NCBI GenBank assembly: GCA_036502625.1 | Contig: DASXYG010000125.1 | Span: 25,038-89,037 of the forward strand | Length of the DNA stretch: 64,000 bases | Reading direction: 5' to 3' | DNA from: DASXYG01 sp036502625 | GTDB lineage: Bacteria; Actinomycetota; Actinomycetes; Streptosporangiales; Streptosporangiaceae | Shown: positions 35,066 through 44,876 of the stretch, piece after piece | Layout: each line of letters begins with the position of its first letter | Numbering within the stretch: the stretch's first letter is position 1 | Program-made: the position numbers and the translations under genes | Notes under the pieces: generated by a model | Seen by the model: only the letters and a program-made list of their open reading frames with translations | What the model was told of the DNA's origin: nothing | The model's database searches: none

Positions 35066-36874
35066 TCACTTGCTGATCCAGACGTCCGTGATGTTGAACA
35101 ACTGGGTCCGCGGATTGAAGATCGCGTTGTGCGTCCGTGCGGAGTGGTACAACGGCGTCTTCTGGTCCATGAACGGGACGATCGCGGCGTCCTTCATGGC
35201 CTGCTTGTCGGCCGCCGACCAGTACTTCGCGGCGGTCGACGCCTCCTTGGAGGTCAGCGCCTTGCTGATGTCGGACTCGAACGCGGGGCTGTCGTAGTAG
35301 CCGAAGTTCGAACCCGCGGGCGGGAAGGCCGCCTTGGACAGCGTGGGCTGGAGGACGGAACGGCCGTTGTTGCCGAACCAGTCGGGGATCCAGCCGGGCG
35401 CCGAGATGTCCCACTTGCCGGCGGACGCGATCTTCGGGTCGTTGAGGTACGTCCCGTAGTAGTCGTCCTGGCGGACCGGGATGAGGTTCACGGTGATGCC
35501 GCAAGCCTTGAGGTCCTGGGCGTAGGACTGCGCGATGTTCGGGTGGTTGCCGGCGTTGCGGTAAGCCGCCTTCAGCGTGAGCCCGTTCTTGTAGCCCGCC
35601 TGGGCCAGCAGCGACTTGCACTTCGCGGCGTCGCCCTGGTCACCGTTCGTCGGGTACAGGTTGTAGTTCGAGTAGCCGATGTTGCCCGGCGCGATGACGC
35701 TGTGCAGCGGCGTGTTGAGGTCGAGACCGCCGTACACCTTCGCGAGGGCGACCTTGTTGATCGCGTACTCGATGGCCTGCCGCACCTTGAGGTTCGACGT
35801 GGCCTTCTTCTCGTTCGGGCTCTTGAAGTTGAACACCAGGTACGGGTTCGACACACCACTGTGGAAGATGCCGAAGTTCTTGTCCTTGTTCGCCTTCATC
35901 GTCGGGATCTGCGATGTCGGGAACGGGAGGTCGAACGTGAGGTCCTGGGTGCCGGCCTGGATCTGCTGCTGCGCCTGGTCCGGGCTGTCCTGGCCGAAGG
36001 TGAACTGGATCTTGTCCACGTAGGCCTTGCGGAGCGGGTCCGCGCTGGCCTTCCACGCCGGGTTGCGCTCCATGAGCATCGACTTCTTCGGCGTGTACTG
36101 CGTGATCTGGTACGGGCCGTCGGAAATCGTGTTCTTGCGGAAGTCGGCGCTGTCCGGGACGTAGTTGTCGTATTCCTTCGGCGAAGCCGCCGCGAACTCC
36201 ATCGCCAGGATGTTCAGGAAGTCGCTCGCCGGTGCTTCCAGCTTGATCTGCAGCGTCTTGTCATCCTTGGCCGTCAGGCCGGAGATGTCGTGGCTGTTCT
36301 GGAACTTGGCGATCGTCTTCGCGTCCGGCTTGTTGGACTTGTTCGCGAAGTACGCGTTCTCGGCGTCGCAGTACTGCTTCATCCCCTTGATCACGCCGGA
36401 GTAGTAGGCGATGTTGCCCACCGGCTGAGCGGGGTTGCACATCCGCTTGAAGTTGCGGATGTAGTCATCGGCCACCACGGCCCGCGCGGGCTTGGTGTTC
36501 CACATGACGCCGTCACGCAGCTTGAACGTGTAGGTCTTGCCGTCCTTGCTGATCCCGCCGTTGGCCTCCGATGGCACCTCGGACGCGCCGTCGGCGACGA
36601 TCGTCTTCGCCTGGTCGGCGTTCTTGGAGGCCGGGTAGTTCACCAGCGTGCGCACCCAAGCCCGCTGCTCCATGGAGCTCGAGGTCAGGTAAGCGCTGAG
36701 CGGGTCGAGGTGGTCCGGCTCGCCGGACCCAATGATCTTGAGGGTGCCACCCTTTTGAGGTGTGCCCTCATCAGTGCCGCCGCCACTGCCGCCGCCCGTG
36801 CTGCAGGCTGACAGCCCGAGCGCGAGAGCCGCGGCAGCGGTGACTACCGTCAGCCCCTGTCGTCGCACGTTCAT
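35066..36874 (-). CDS. Peptide ABC transporter substrate-binding lipoprotein
   Basis: This 602-residue SBP_bac_5 family lipoprotein has the signal VVTAAAALALGLSAC with lipobox LSAC, then a Gly/Ser linker. The domain has GGTLKIIGSGEPDHLDPL, the segment YTFKLRDGVMWNTKPARAVV and VRQAIEYAINK typical of DppA/OppA. The ATG at 36872-36874 has GGAGGGG close upstream; the frame is open further but without signal-like sequence. It is the first gene of the dpp operon and defines its substrate, which remains unknown. Confidence 0.92.
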   Translation of the reverse strand: MNVRRQGLTVVTAAAALALGLSACSTGGGSGGGTDEGTPQKGGTLKIIGSGEPDHLDPLSAYLTSSSMEQRAWVRTLVNYPASKNADQAKTIVADGASEVPSEANGGISKDGKTYTFKLRDGVMWNTKPARAVVADDYIRNFKRMCNPAQPVGNIAYYSGVIKGMKQYCDAENAYFANKSNKPDAKTIAKFQNSHDISGLTAKDDKTLQIKLEAPASDFLNILAMEFAAASPKEYDNYVPDSADFRKNTISDGPYQITQYTPKKSMLMERNPAWKASADPLRKAYVDKIQFTFGQDSPDQAQQQIQAGTQDLTFDLPFPTSQIPTMKANKDKNFGIFHSGVSNPYLVFNFKSPNEKKATSNLKVRQAIEYAINKVALAKVYGGLDLNTPLHSVIAPGNIGYSNYNLYPTNGDQGDAAKCKSLLAQAGYKNGLTLKAAYRNAGNHPNIAQSYAQDLKACGITVNLIPVRQDDYYGTYLNDPKIASAGKWDISAPGWIPDWFGNNGRSVLQPTLSKAAFPPAGSNFGYYDSPAFESDISKALTSKEASTAAKYWSAADKQAMKDAAIVPFMDQKTPLYHSARTHNAIFNPRTQLFNITDVWISK

Positions 36875-37217
36875 TACCCCTCCCATCGGTCCAATGACCG
36901 AGTGTGGTGTTAGAGGGACGTACCACCAACTGCGGCGGCACGCGTTTCCAGTCTGGAGAACACCCGTCTGGGGGCCCTCCTGTCCAGGGGGTAGCGGCAA
37001 AGAGTAGGTCCGGTTACTCAACTGTTGGGTTCGCGAGACCCCTCCGTGACGGCGAACCAACTGTCTGTGAGCTGAACATTACTAGGTGAAGCGAATGGTA
37101 TCTACCAATCTGTTGCCGCCGGATCGGGCGGAAATCCTGCTCACGGGACTGAAGCGCGAAGTTCTTGCGGTGGAGACATGCGTGACGAAGGGACCTTTCG
37201 TACCGCTGAGTATCGAA
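36875..37217. promoter_or_regulatory. dpp operon promoter region
   Basis: No gene is visible. The stretch must contain the dpp promoter. An imperfect inverted repeat (ttgggttcgc near 37025 with gcgaaccaa near 37052) and a small palindrome TGGTATCTACCA (37094-37105) are possible operators, both unproven. Confidence 0.4.
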
Positions 37218-37259
37218 AACGGGTCGGTTCCGGTGCACGTGCACCGGAACCGACCCGTT
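37218..37259 (-). terminator. Strong terminator after ino1 (42-nt perfect palindrome)
   Basis: A loopless perfect palindrome with two 21-nt arms (37218-37238 and 37239-37259) is built on GGGTCGGTTCCGGTGCAC. On the minus strand it ends in GTTTTCGATA, a T-tract, as expected for an intrinsic terminator of ino1. Confidence 0.9.
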
Positions 37260-37307
37260 CCCGACAGGGGGTTTTCGTCGCGCTCCGTGATGTCCCGGAG
37301 CCCCGCG

Positions 37308-38387
37308 TCAGCGGTCGACTTCACCCCGGATGAACTTCTCGACGAGGTCGTGGCAGACGTCGTCGCCGTACTGCTCGGGCGGCGACTTCATGAAGTAGGA
37401 CGACGGCGACAGCACCGGGCCGCCGATGCCGCGGTCCTTGGCGATCTTCGCGGCGCGCACCGCGTCGATGATGACGCCGGCGGAGTTCGGGGAGTCCCAG
37501 ACCTCGAGCTTGTACTCCAGGCTCAGCGGGACGTCGCCGAACGCCTTGCCCTCGAGCCGGACGTACGCGAACTTGCGGTCGTCGAGCCACGGCACGTGGT
37601 CGCTCGGCCCGATGTGCACGGCCGCGCGCTCCATCTCGTGCGGGATCTGCGACGTGACCGACTGGGTCTTGGAGATCTTCTTCGACTGGAGGCGCTTGCG
37701 CTCCAGCATGTTCATGAAGTCCATGTTGCCGCCGAAGTTGAGCTGGTACGTGCGCAGCAGCTCCACACCGCGGTCCTCGAACAGCTTGGCCATCACGCGG
37801 TGCGTGATGGTGGCGCCGACCTGCGACTTGATGTCGTCGCCAATGATCGGCACACCCGCGTCGGTGAACTTCTTCGCCCACACGGGGTCGGTGGCGATGA
37901 AGACCGGGAGCGCGTTGACGAAGGCGACGCCCGCGTCGATCGCGCACTGGGCGTAGAAGCGGTCGGCTTCCTCGGAGCCCACCGGGACGTACGAAACGAG
38001 CACGTCGACCTCGGCGTCCTTGAGCGCCTTGACGACGTCCACCGGCTCCTCGTCGGACTCGTCGATCACCTGCGCGTAGTACTCGCCGAGCCCGTCGTAC
38101 GTCGGGCCGCGCTGCACGTGGACACCGGTCGGCGGTACGTCGCAGATCTTGATCGTGTTGTTCTCGCTGGCGACGATCGCCTCGGAGAGGTCGCGGCCGA
38201 CCTTCTTCGCGTCGACGTCGAACGCGGCGACGAACTCGATGTCGCGTACGTGGTACGGGCCGAACTGAACGTGCATCAACCCGGGGACCCTGGTGTCCGC
38301 GGAGGCGTCGGCGTAGTACTCGACGCCCTGGACGAGGGATGCCGCGCAGTTCCCCACGCCGACGATGGCTACGCGTAGCGAACTCAT
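37308..38387 (-). CDS. ino1: Inositol-3-phosphate synthase
   Basis: This 359-residue NAD-dependent enzyme converts glucose-6-phosphate to inositol-3-phosphate, the entry to phosphatidylinositol and mycothiol in actinobacteria. The Rossmann motif is AIVGVGNCAASLVQG. Further marks are GDDIKSQVGATITHR, NFGGNMDFMNM and SPNSAGVIIDAVRAAK, as in the actinobacterial type. It follows padR by 41 nt in the same direction, so the regulator is probably co-transcribed. Confidence 0.95.
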   Translation of the reverse strand: MSSLRVAIVGVGNCAASLVQGVEYYADASADTRVPGLMHVQFGPYHVRDIEFVAAFDVDAKKVGRDLSEAIVASENNTIKICDVPPTGVHVQRGPTYDGLGEYYAQVIDESDEEPVDVVKALKDAEVDVLVSYVPVGSEEADRFYAQCAIDAGVAFVNALPVFIATDPVWAKKFTDAGVPIIGDDIKSQVGATITHRVMAKLFEDRGVELLRTYQLNFGGNMDFMNMLERKRLQSKKISKTQSVTSQIPHEMERAAVHIGPSDHVPWLDDRKFAYVRLEGKAFGDVPLSLEYKLEVWDSPNSAGVIIDAVRAAKIAKDRGIGGPVLSPSSYFMKSPPEQYGDDVCHDLVEKFIRGEVDR

Positions 38388-38428
38388 CCAGCTAGCTCCT
38401 TTGCTGTATGCGGCCGGGCCGCGGCGGC

Positions 38429-39079
38429 CTATTGGCCGTCGGGGTCCGGCCTTCCGTGTGACTCCGTGCTCGCCGTGTCGGACGCGTTCGCGCCCGGCCG
38501 CTCCTGTTCGCCCTGCTCACGCTCGCGGCCGATGAGCTCGTTGAGCCATCGGACCTCGCGCTCGACGGATTCGAGCCCGTGCTGGTGCAGCTCGAGCGTG
38601 TAGTCGTCGAGCCGTTCCCGGGTGCGCGCGAGCGCCGAGTGGACGCTCTCGAGCCGCTCCTCCAGACGGCTGCGGCGTCCTTCGAGGATGCGCAGCCGTA
38701 CGTCGGCCCGGGTCTGGCCGAAGAACGCGAAGTGGACGCCGAAGCCTTCGTCCTCCCATGCGGAAGGACCGGCTTGGGCGAGGAGCTCCTGGAGGCGCTC
38801 CTTACCGTCCGCGGTGAGCTTGTAGACGATCTTCGAGCGGCGGCCGGACAGGGCACGGCCCGGCGCGGCGTCAGCCGGCCGGTCCGAGTCGTCCTCGGTG
38901 ATGAGACCTTCGGCGAGCAACTGCTTGAGGCACGGATACAGCGATCCATAGGAGAACGCACGGAACATGCCGAGCAGAGCGTTCAACCGCTTGCGCAGCT
39001 CGTAACCGTGCATCGGGGTCTCGTGCAGGAGGCCGAGTACGGCGAGTTCCAGCACACCCGATCTGCTGTTTGCTGCCAC
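38429..39079 (-). CDS. PadR family transcriptional regulator
   Basis: This 216-residue protein has an N-terminal winged helix: LELAVLGLLHETPMHGYELR, then FSYGSLYPCLKQLLAEGLI. A coiled-coil C-terminal half (about 105-185) is rich in Arg, Glu and Leu, and the tail is acidic and disordered. The GTG at 39077-39079 begins the conserved part; the open frame extends to 39451 without support. The location directly upstream of ino1, plus a palindrome 84 nt before its start, suggests autoregulation and control of inositol synthesis. Confidence 0.88.
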   Translation of the reverse strand: MAANSRSGVLELAVLGLLHETPMHGYELRKRLNALLGMFRAFSYGSLYPCLKQLLAEGLITEDDSDRPADAAPGRALSGRRSKIVYKLTADGKERLQELLAQAGPSAWEDEGFGVHFAFFGQTRADVRLRILEGRRSRLEERLESVHSALARTRERLDDYTLELHQHGLESVEREVRWLNELIGREREQGEQERPGANASDTASTESHGRPDPDGQ

Positions 39080-39557
39080 CGCTCCAGTCTCTCCCGTGGC
39101 GCGGTGCGAGGCCATGCCGTACACCGCGGCGGTCGTTCGGTCGTTCGCCCGAAGGTCTCGGTTCGATGTATCGAGTCGATACATCGACAAGATATGTCGG
39201 AGTGTCAGTCCGGGCAAGTCCGTACGGCAGAAGCCGCCCGTGTCCTGCGGCGTTCTGTGGGATCCGGCACATCGCTGAAGCGGTTCCGGGCGGGCCCTAT
39301 CATGGGGCGACCCCGAACGACGTGGACGATCACGGCCGGGCGGCGGAATGTCACGAAGAACCGTCGTGTGCCCGGTTGCGAGTTTCCGCCGTGACGGCGG
39401 TCGAGATCTGTCAGGGTGTGACTGGAACCTTGGAGGGTCGTCGCGCGTCATAACTAGGCGCGCTGTATGGCGTCACGGCCGGTGCTCGACACACAGCTTG
39501 GGCGGTTAACCTCACCTCACCTGTCAGCCCGTCCGTACCCCCGACGAACGAGGACGC
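39080..39557. promoter_or_regulatory. padR/PBP divergent intergenic region
   Basis: A gap of 478 nt with no gene. It contains the padR palindrome and the promoter of the PBP gene. I saw no other clear site. Confidence 0.5.
39163..39187. promoter_or_regulatory. Palindromic operator, probably for PadR
   Basis: A perfect palindrome with 12-nt arms and a one-base centre (TCGATGTATCGA-G-TCGATACATCGA) lies 84 nt upstream of padR. A nearby ACAT-N9-ATGT element (39182-39198) gives further half-sites of the ATGT/ACAT type bound by PadR proteins. Confidence 0.75.
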
Positions 39558-41777
39558 GTGAGTAAGAGCAGGCATCGCAGAGACGACGACGAATTCGACT
39601 TCGCCGACAGCGACGACGACTTCGAGCCGCAACGCGGCTGGTTCCGCCGTTTCGTCCGCAAGACGTGGAAGCCCGTGCTGGGCGCCGGCGTGATCGGCAT
39701 CATCGCCGTCGGCGTGCTCATCGGCGTCGCGTACGCCAAGACGCCCATCCCCGGTGCGCAGGCGATCGCGAAGCGGCAGGCCACTCTGTACACCTACCGC
39801 GACGGCACGCCGATGTTCCAGGCGGGCATGAACCGGCAGAGCGTCAAGCTCGACCAGGTGCCCAAGACCTTGCAGCATGCGGTGCTGGCCGCGGAGGACC
39901 GGGAGTTCTACAACGAGCCCGGCGTCTCGTTCAGGGGCATGATGCGGGCCGTCTACTCCACGATCACCGGCAAGCAGGTGCAGGGCGGCTCCACGATCAC
40001 GCAGGAGTTCGCCCGGAACTACTACGACACGCTGAGCCAGGAGCGATCGGTCTCCCGTAAGTTCAAGGAGGTCATGGTCGCGACCAAGCTGAACAACAAG
40101 TATCCGAAGGACTGGGTGCTGACGCAGTACCTCAACACCATCCTCTACGGACGGAACGCGTTCGGCATCCAGGCCGCCTCCAAGGCCTACTTCGGCAAGG
40201 ACGTCAGCAAGCTCGACACCGGTCAGTCCGCCTACCTCGCGGCGATCATCCAGAGCCCCGAGTCGCTGCCGAAGAACCCGGGCGCGATGAAGTACCGCTG
40301 GAACTACGTGCTCGACGGCATGGTCAAGAAGGGCTGGCTGACCCCCGACGCCCGCACGAAGGTCCGGTTCCCGCACGTCATCTCGGAGAAGAAGAACGAA
40401 GCCGGGCTGACGGGCCAGAAGGGCTACCTCTACTTCGAGGCCAAGCGCGAGCTCATCCAGGAGCTCCAGCAGAGGGGCCTCGGCGGCGCCGACCGCCTGG
40501 CGCACGGCGGCCTGAAGGTGCAGACGACCTTCAGCAAGAAGGACGTCGCCGAAATGGCCTCGGCCGTGCGCAAGACCATCCGCCCCATGCGCAAGACGGG
40601 CGTGGAGGCCGGCATGGCGTCGGTCGACCCGAGCACCGGTGAGGTCATCGCGTCGTACGGCGGCCCCGGCTATCAGTACAACCAGTTCGACCACGCGTTC
40701 CAGTCCACCGCGCAGGCCGGGTCCTCGTTCAAGCCGTACGTCCTGGCGACCGCGCTCAAGCAGAACATCGGGCTGAAAACGCTCGTCGACGGCAGCTCGC
40801 CCAGACGCTTCCCGGGTCTGGCCGCGCCCGTGCACAACGACGAGGGCGACGGCAAGATGGGCGCGATCAACCTCGTCAAGGCGACCGCCCAGTCGGTGAA
40901 CACCGCGTACGTCCAGCTCGCGGTCGAGGCCGACCCGCAGAACGTCGTGAAGACCGCCGAGGACACCGGCATTCCGAAGTCGTCGTTCCCCAGCGGCCTG
41001 CAGATCGGCCCGAACATCGCGCTCGGCACCGCGGCCGTCCGCCCGGTCGACCAGGCGGGTGCGTACGCGACCTTCGCCAACCGCGGTCAGCACATCACGC
41101 CGCACGTCATCCGCAAGGTCACGACGTTCGACAACAGCCCGCTGATCGACAACACGAAGGACATCAAGCCGACGGAGGCCTTCAGCAGCGGCGTGGCCGA
41201 CGACGCGACCTTCGCGATGCAGCACGTCGTCACCGAGGGCACCGCGCGGTCGGCCCTGCTCGGCTTCGGTCGTCCGGTCGCCGGCAAGACCGGCACCACC
41301 GACCAGAACAAGGCGGCCTGGTTCTCCGGCTACACCCCGCAGATGTCCACCGCGGTGGGCCTGTGGCGCACCAGCAAGGACGGCAAGAAGGCGCTGTCGC
41401 TGCGTAACCTGCCGGGCTACAGCCAGGTCTACGGTGGCACGATCCCCGCGAAGATCTGGCGCGACTACATGACGCAGGCGATGGAGGGCAAGGAGGTCAA
41501 GAGCTTCCCGCCGCCGCAGTACGTCGGCGACACGAAGCTGTTCGCCACGCCGCCGCCCAGGCCGACGCACACCGCGCGCCCGACCCAGACGCCCACCGCG
41601 CACCCGACGCGCACGCGCACGTCCATGCCGCACTCCCCGCCGCCGACGCTCCCGACCGGCGGCCCGACCGGCCCGACCATGGGTCCGACACCGTCTGACC
41701 GCCCGACCGGAAACTGCGGGCCGATGAATCCCATCTGCAACAATGGCGGCCAAGGTCGGGGCAACGGCAAAGACTAG
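39558..41777 (+). CDS. Bifunctional class A penicillin-binding protein
   Basis: This 739-residue peptidoglycan synthase has a short acidic cytoplasmic N-terminus and one membrane helix (about 37-60). The glycosyltransferase domain carries EDREFYNEPGVSF (about 113-125) and GGSTITQEF (143-151). The transpeptidase domain has SSFK with Ser389 and Lys392, SVN at 446-448 and KTG at 577-579. A Pro/Thr-rich tail (about 670-739) probably lies in the wall. It starts at a GTG with GAGGA upstream. The position beside ino1-padR is conserved in actinobacteria. Confidence 0.93.
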   Translation: MSKSRHRRDDDEFDFADSDDDFEPQRGWFRRFVRKTWKPVLGAGVIGIIAVGVLIGVAYAKTPIPGAQAIAKRQATLYTYRDGTPMFQAGMNRQSVKLDQVPKTLQHAVLAAEDREFYNEPGVSFRGMMRAVYSTITGKQVQGGSTITQEFARNYYDTLSQERSVSRKFKEVMVATKLNNKYPKDWVLTQYLNTILYGRNAFGIQAASKAYFGKDVSKLDTGQSAYLAAIIQSPESLPKNPGAMKYRWNYVLDGMVKKGWLTPDARTKVRFPHVISEKKNEAGLTGQKGYLYFEAKRELIQELQQRGLGGADRLAHGGLKVQTTFSKKDVAEMASAVRKTIRPMRKTGVEAGMASVDPSTGEVIASYGGPGYQYNQFDHAFQSTAQAGSSFKPYVLATALKQNIGLKTLVDGSSPRRFPGLAAPVHNDEGDGKMGAINLVKATAQSVNTAYVQLAVEADPQNVVKTAEDTGIPKSSFPSGLQIGPNIALGTAAVRPVDQAGAYATFANRGQHITPHVIRKVTTFDNSPLIDNTKDIKPTEAFSSGVADDATFAMQHVVTEGTARSALLGFGRPVAGKTGTTDQNKAAWFSGYTPQMSTAVGLWRTSKDGKKALSLRNLPGYSQVYGGTIPAKIWRDYMTQAMEGKEVKSFPPPQYVGDTKLFATPPPRPTHTARPTQTPTAHPTRTRTSMPHSPPPTLPTGGPTGPTMGPTPSDRPTGNCGPMNPICNNGGQGRGNGKD

Positions 41778-41811
41778 CCCCGCGACCACGAAACGATGAG
41801 CACCACTGCGT

Positions 41812-43227
41812 ATGGCTGAAACGGACGCACGGCAGGTGTCCGGGCGCGAACCGCGCGGCCAGGGAGCCGGTGACCCCTCGGTCACCGGCTCCTCCGGCAT
41901 CTCACGCATGAAACGGAGCGTGACCAACGGCTGGCCGGTGCTCGTCGCGGCCGCGCTCGCGGCGTGCGTGCTCGCGTACCTCCAGAAGATGCCGTGCCGC
42001 GCCGGCGGCTGGAACATCGAGAACTTCCAGTACACCCACGCCTGCTACAGCGACGTCTACCCGCTCTACTACGTCGAGGGCCTCGCCGACGGCAAGCTCC
42101 CGTACCTCGGGCACGCCGTCGAGTACCCCGTCGTCATCGGCGCGTTCATGCAGGTCGTCGCCTGGATCGTCGGCCCGGTCGCCGACCCGACGGCGCGCGG
42201 CCTGGCGTTCTACGACATCACCGCGGCCTGCATGGCGGCCTGCGCGGTCGTCGCCATGCTCGCCACGGCGTACGTCGGCCGTCGCGACCACGGGCGGAAG
42301 TTCAGCCGCGACGGCCTGCTCATCGCCTGCTCACCAGGGCTGATCCTGGCCGCGTACATCAACTGGGACCTCCTCGCCGTCGCGCTCACCGCGCTGGCCG
42401 TCGCCTGCTGGGGCCGGCGGCGCCTGGTGTGGGCCGGGGTGCTCCTCGGCCTGGCAGTCGCGACGAAGTTCTATCCGCTGCTGCTGCTCGGCCCGCTCCT
42501 CCTGCTGTGCCTGCGCGCCGGGAAGCTGCGCGCGTTCGCCACCACCGCCGGCGCGGCCGTCGCCACCTGGGCCGTGGTGAACGTCCCCGTCGCGCTCGCC
42601 GCGCCGCACGGCTGGGCCACCTTCTACACGTTCAGCCAGGAGCGCCCGGCCGACTGGGGCTCGATCTGGTACTTCTTCCAGACCGCGGGCGTGCCGTTCG
42701 TCGGCACCGACGACGTCGCGCGGATCAACACGATGGGCACCGGCGCGTTCGTGGTCTGCTGCGCGCTGATCGCCGTACTCGCGCTGACCGCGCGCCGCCG
42801 GCCGCGCCTCGGCCAGCTCTGCTTCCTCGTCCTCGCCGCGTTCCTGATCACCAACAAGGTCTGGTCGCCGCAGTACGTCCTGTGGCTGCTGCCGTTCCTG
42901 GTGCTCGCCCGGCCGCGCGTCCTGTCGTACATCGTGTGGCAGATCGTGGAGATCGGCTACTTCATCGCCGTGTGGCCGTACCTCCTGCGCGTGCTCGTGC
43001 AGTCGCCCGGCCTCGGCATCGGCGGCGGGCCGTACTTCACCGCGCTGGTCGCCCGGTCCGTGGTGGTCCTGGCGCTGTGCGCGCTGGTCGTCGTCGACGT
43101 GCTGCGGCCCTCGGGCGACATCGTCAGGCGCGACGGCGTGGACGACCCCGCGGGCGGTGTGCTCGACGGCGCTGGCGACCGGTTCACGCTCAGGCCGCGG
43201 CCCCCGGCGACGCCCGAGCCGGCGTGA
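41812..43227 (+). CDS. GT87-like polyprenol-phosphate glycosyltransferase
   Basis: This 471-residue membrane protein has about 10-12 helices. An acidic, catalytic-type loop near VYPLYYVEGLADGKLPYLGH, followed by EYPVVIGAFMQ, resembles GT87/GT-C mannosyltransferases that use polyprenyl-phosphate sugars outside the membrane. The likely product is a lipid-linked or wall glycan; the exact acceptor is unknown. It is 35 nt after the PBP gene and overlaps the next gene by 4 nt, suggesting an envelope operon. A ribosome-binding site is not obvious at the ATG. Confidence 0.8.
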   Translation: MAETDARQVSGREPRGQGAGDPSVTGSSGISRMKRSVTNGWPVLVAAALAACVLAYLQKMPCRAGGWNIENFQYTHACYSDVYPLYYVEGLADGKLPYLGHAVEYPVVIGAFMQVVAWIVGPVADPTARGLAFYDITAACMAACAVVAMLATAYVGRRDHGRKFSRDGLLIACSPGLILAAYINWDLLAVALTALAVACWGRRRLVWAGVLLGLAVATKFYPLLLLGPLLLLCLRAGKLRAFATTAGAAVATWAVVNVPVALAAPHGWATFYTFSQERPADWGSIWYFFQTAGVPFVGTDDVARINTMGTGAFVVCCALIAVLALTARRRPRLGQLCFLVLAAFLITNKVWSPQYVLWLLPFLVLARPRVLSYIVWQIVEIGYFIAVWPYLLRVLVQSPGLGIGGGPYFTALVARSVVVLALCALVVVDVLRPSGDIVRRDGVDDPAGGVLDGAGDRFTLRPRPPATPEPA

Positions 43228-44396
43228 GCGTACGGGACCGCCTCGTACCGGGGTCGCGCACCGACCGTACGGCGCTCGGGGTCTGGCTGCTCAGCCGGAT
43301 CGCGATCCTCGCGACCACCACCGTCGGCGCCGGGCTGCTCGCCGCGGGCGGGCAACTCGACGGCTTCCGGACGCGCTGGACCCGGTGGGACACCTCGCTG
43401 CTGATCGAGATCGCGCAGTACGGCTACGGCGGCAACCCGGCCGAGAAGGCCGACCCGGGGCTGCCCGCGTTCTTCCCCGGCTTCCCGCTGCTGCTGCGCG
43501 CGGTGCACGCCGTCGTCCCCGACTGGACGATCGCCGCGATGCTGATCACGCTGGCCGCCAGCGCGGTGTCGCTGGTCGCGCTGGCCAGGCTCGGCGAGTT
43601 CACCGGTCCCGACGGCACCGGCCGCTGGGCGACGCTCGCCCTGGTGCTCAGCCCGCCCGCGGTGTTCCTGTTCGCGGGCTACACCGAGTCGCTGTTCCTG
43701 GCGTTCGCGCTGCCCGCCTGGCTGCTGGCCCGGCGCGGCCGGTGGGAGTGGGCGGTGGTGTGCGCGGCGCTCGCGTCGTCGGTGCGCATCACCGGGCTGT
43801 TCCTGGCCCTCGCGCTGATCGTCGAGTTCGTGACGCAGGCCGTACGCGCGCGCCGCGCCACCGACGACACGGGCGGCGAGACCGGCGACGGTCGCGGGTG
43901 GCCGGTCTCGCGGTGGACGCTGCTCGCCGTGCCGTTCCTGCCGCTGGTGGCCTACTCCCTGTACCTCTACACGCGCACCGGCGACCTGACCGCGTGGCTG
44001 GCCGCGCAGAAGGCCGGCTGGGGGCGGGAGATGGTGGGGCCGTGGAAGGCGCTGTCCACCACGTGGGACGCCGCGTTCTACGTCAACAACGAGTTCACCT
44101 GGTCGTTCCGCGCGGAGCTCGTGGCGGCGGCCGTCGGCGTGGCGCTGACCGTCCTGCTGGCCGTACGCCGCCGCTGGCCGGAGTTCGTCTACATCGGCAC
44201 GCAGGTGGGCGCGTTGATCACGTCGTCGTTCTACCTGTCGATCCCCCGGTCGGCGCTGCTGTGGTGGCCGCTGTGGCTGCTGCTCGGCCGGCTGGGCGCG
44301 CGCCATCGCTGGGGGTTCGCCGTGTACGCCGCGGTCGCCGGGCCGTTGATGATCGTGTACGTGCTGACGTTCACCAAGGGCGCCTGGGCGGGGTGA
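43224..44396 (+). CDS. PIG-V-like mannosyltransferase family membrane protein
   Basis: This 390-residue polytopic protein starts at GTG 43224 in a GTGA overlap with the previous gene. The first loop has the pattern TRWDTSLLIEIAQYGYGG, matching the R-W-D-x-x-W/L motif of PIG-V/GT-C mannosyltransferases. FFPGFPLLLRAVHAVVPDW and LFAGYTESLFLAFALPAWLL are also typical. It probably adds mannose to an extracytoplasmic glycolipid or glycan with its neighbour. A much longer frame upstream in the same phase is an out-of-frame artefact of the previous gene. Confidence 0.82.
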   Translation: MSVRDRLVPGSRTDRTALGVWLLSRIAILATTTVGAGLLAAGGQLDGFRTRWTRWDTSLLIEIAQYGYGGNPAEKADPGLPAFFPGFPLLLRAVHAVVPDWTIAAMLITLAASAVSLVALARLGEFTGPDGTGRWATLALVLSPPAVFLFAGYTESLFLAFALPAWLLARRGRWEWAVVCAALASSVRITGLFLALALIVEFVTQAVRARRATDDTGGETGDGRGWPVSRWTLLAVPFLPLVAYSLYLYTRTGDLTAWLAAQKAGWGREMVGPWKALSTTWDAAFYVNNEFTWSFRAELVAAAVGVALTVLLAVRRRWPEFVYIGTQVGALITSSFYLSIPRSALLWWPLWLLLGRLGARHRWGFAVYAAVAGPLMIVYVLTFTKGAWAG

Positions 44397-44406
44397 CCGT
44401 ACGCGT

Positions 44407-44712
44407 CTACAGCGTGAAGCCGCCGTGCGCGAAGCCGAGGCCCATGCCGACGAACGCGCCGATGACGCCGACGACGATGAACATCCGCTCGCCCGTGGTG
44501 TCGGACACCAACTGGGCGTACAGGCCCTCCGCGAACCCGATGACGCCGACGGCGGAGGCCAGGAAGTGCAGCGGCACGACGAACCCGGCGAAGAACGCCA
44601 CGACTCCGCAGATGAAGGCGGTCGCGGCGAGCACGTCGGCGCGCCCGTGCGTACGACCGCGAGCGGCGAACCTCGGAACGGACAGATGCGGACCCCGGAT
44701 GACCTGCGGCAT
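44407..44712 (-). CDS. Small membrane protein of unknown function
   Basis: This 101-residue protein has a basic N-terminus (about 1-27) and about three hydrophobic segments (VLAATAFICGVVAFFAGFVV, FLASAVGVIGFAEGLYA, MFIVVGVIGAFVGMGLGFAH). It resembles small actinobacterial membrane proteins encoded near rpsF. It is convergent with the mannosyltransferase gene, 10 nt apart. Confidence 0.65.
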   Translation of the reverse strand: MPQVIRGPHLSVPRFAARGRTHGRADVLAATAFICGVVAFFAGFVVPLHFLASAVGVIGFAEGLYAQLVSDTTGERMFIVVGVIGAFVGMGLGFAHGGFTL

Positions 44713-44748
44713 GATCCACCTCCGACGGAGCGGTTCTACGATCGAGAG

Positions 44749-44757
44749 TTGTCCACA
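44749..44757. promoter_or_regulatory. Perfect DnaA box upstream of rpsF
   Basis: TTGTCCACA lies 120 nt before rpsF, near where its promoter should be. The rpsF-ssb operon serves both ribosome and replication, so DnaA control is conceivable but unproven. Confidence 0.45.
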
Positions 44758-44876
44758 GGCGTTGCCCGGTCAAGGCCCGAGCACCGCGGCGCGGCTGTTA
44801 ATCTGATTCGACCGCCGTGGCCTCCTGTCACGCAATGTCCGTGACCGCATCAGTCCAGAGGAGGATTGATTTTCAC

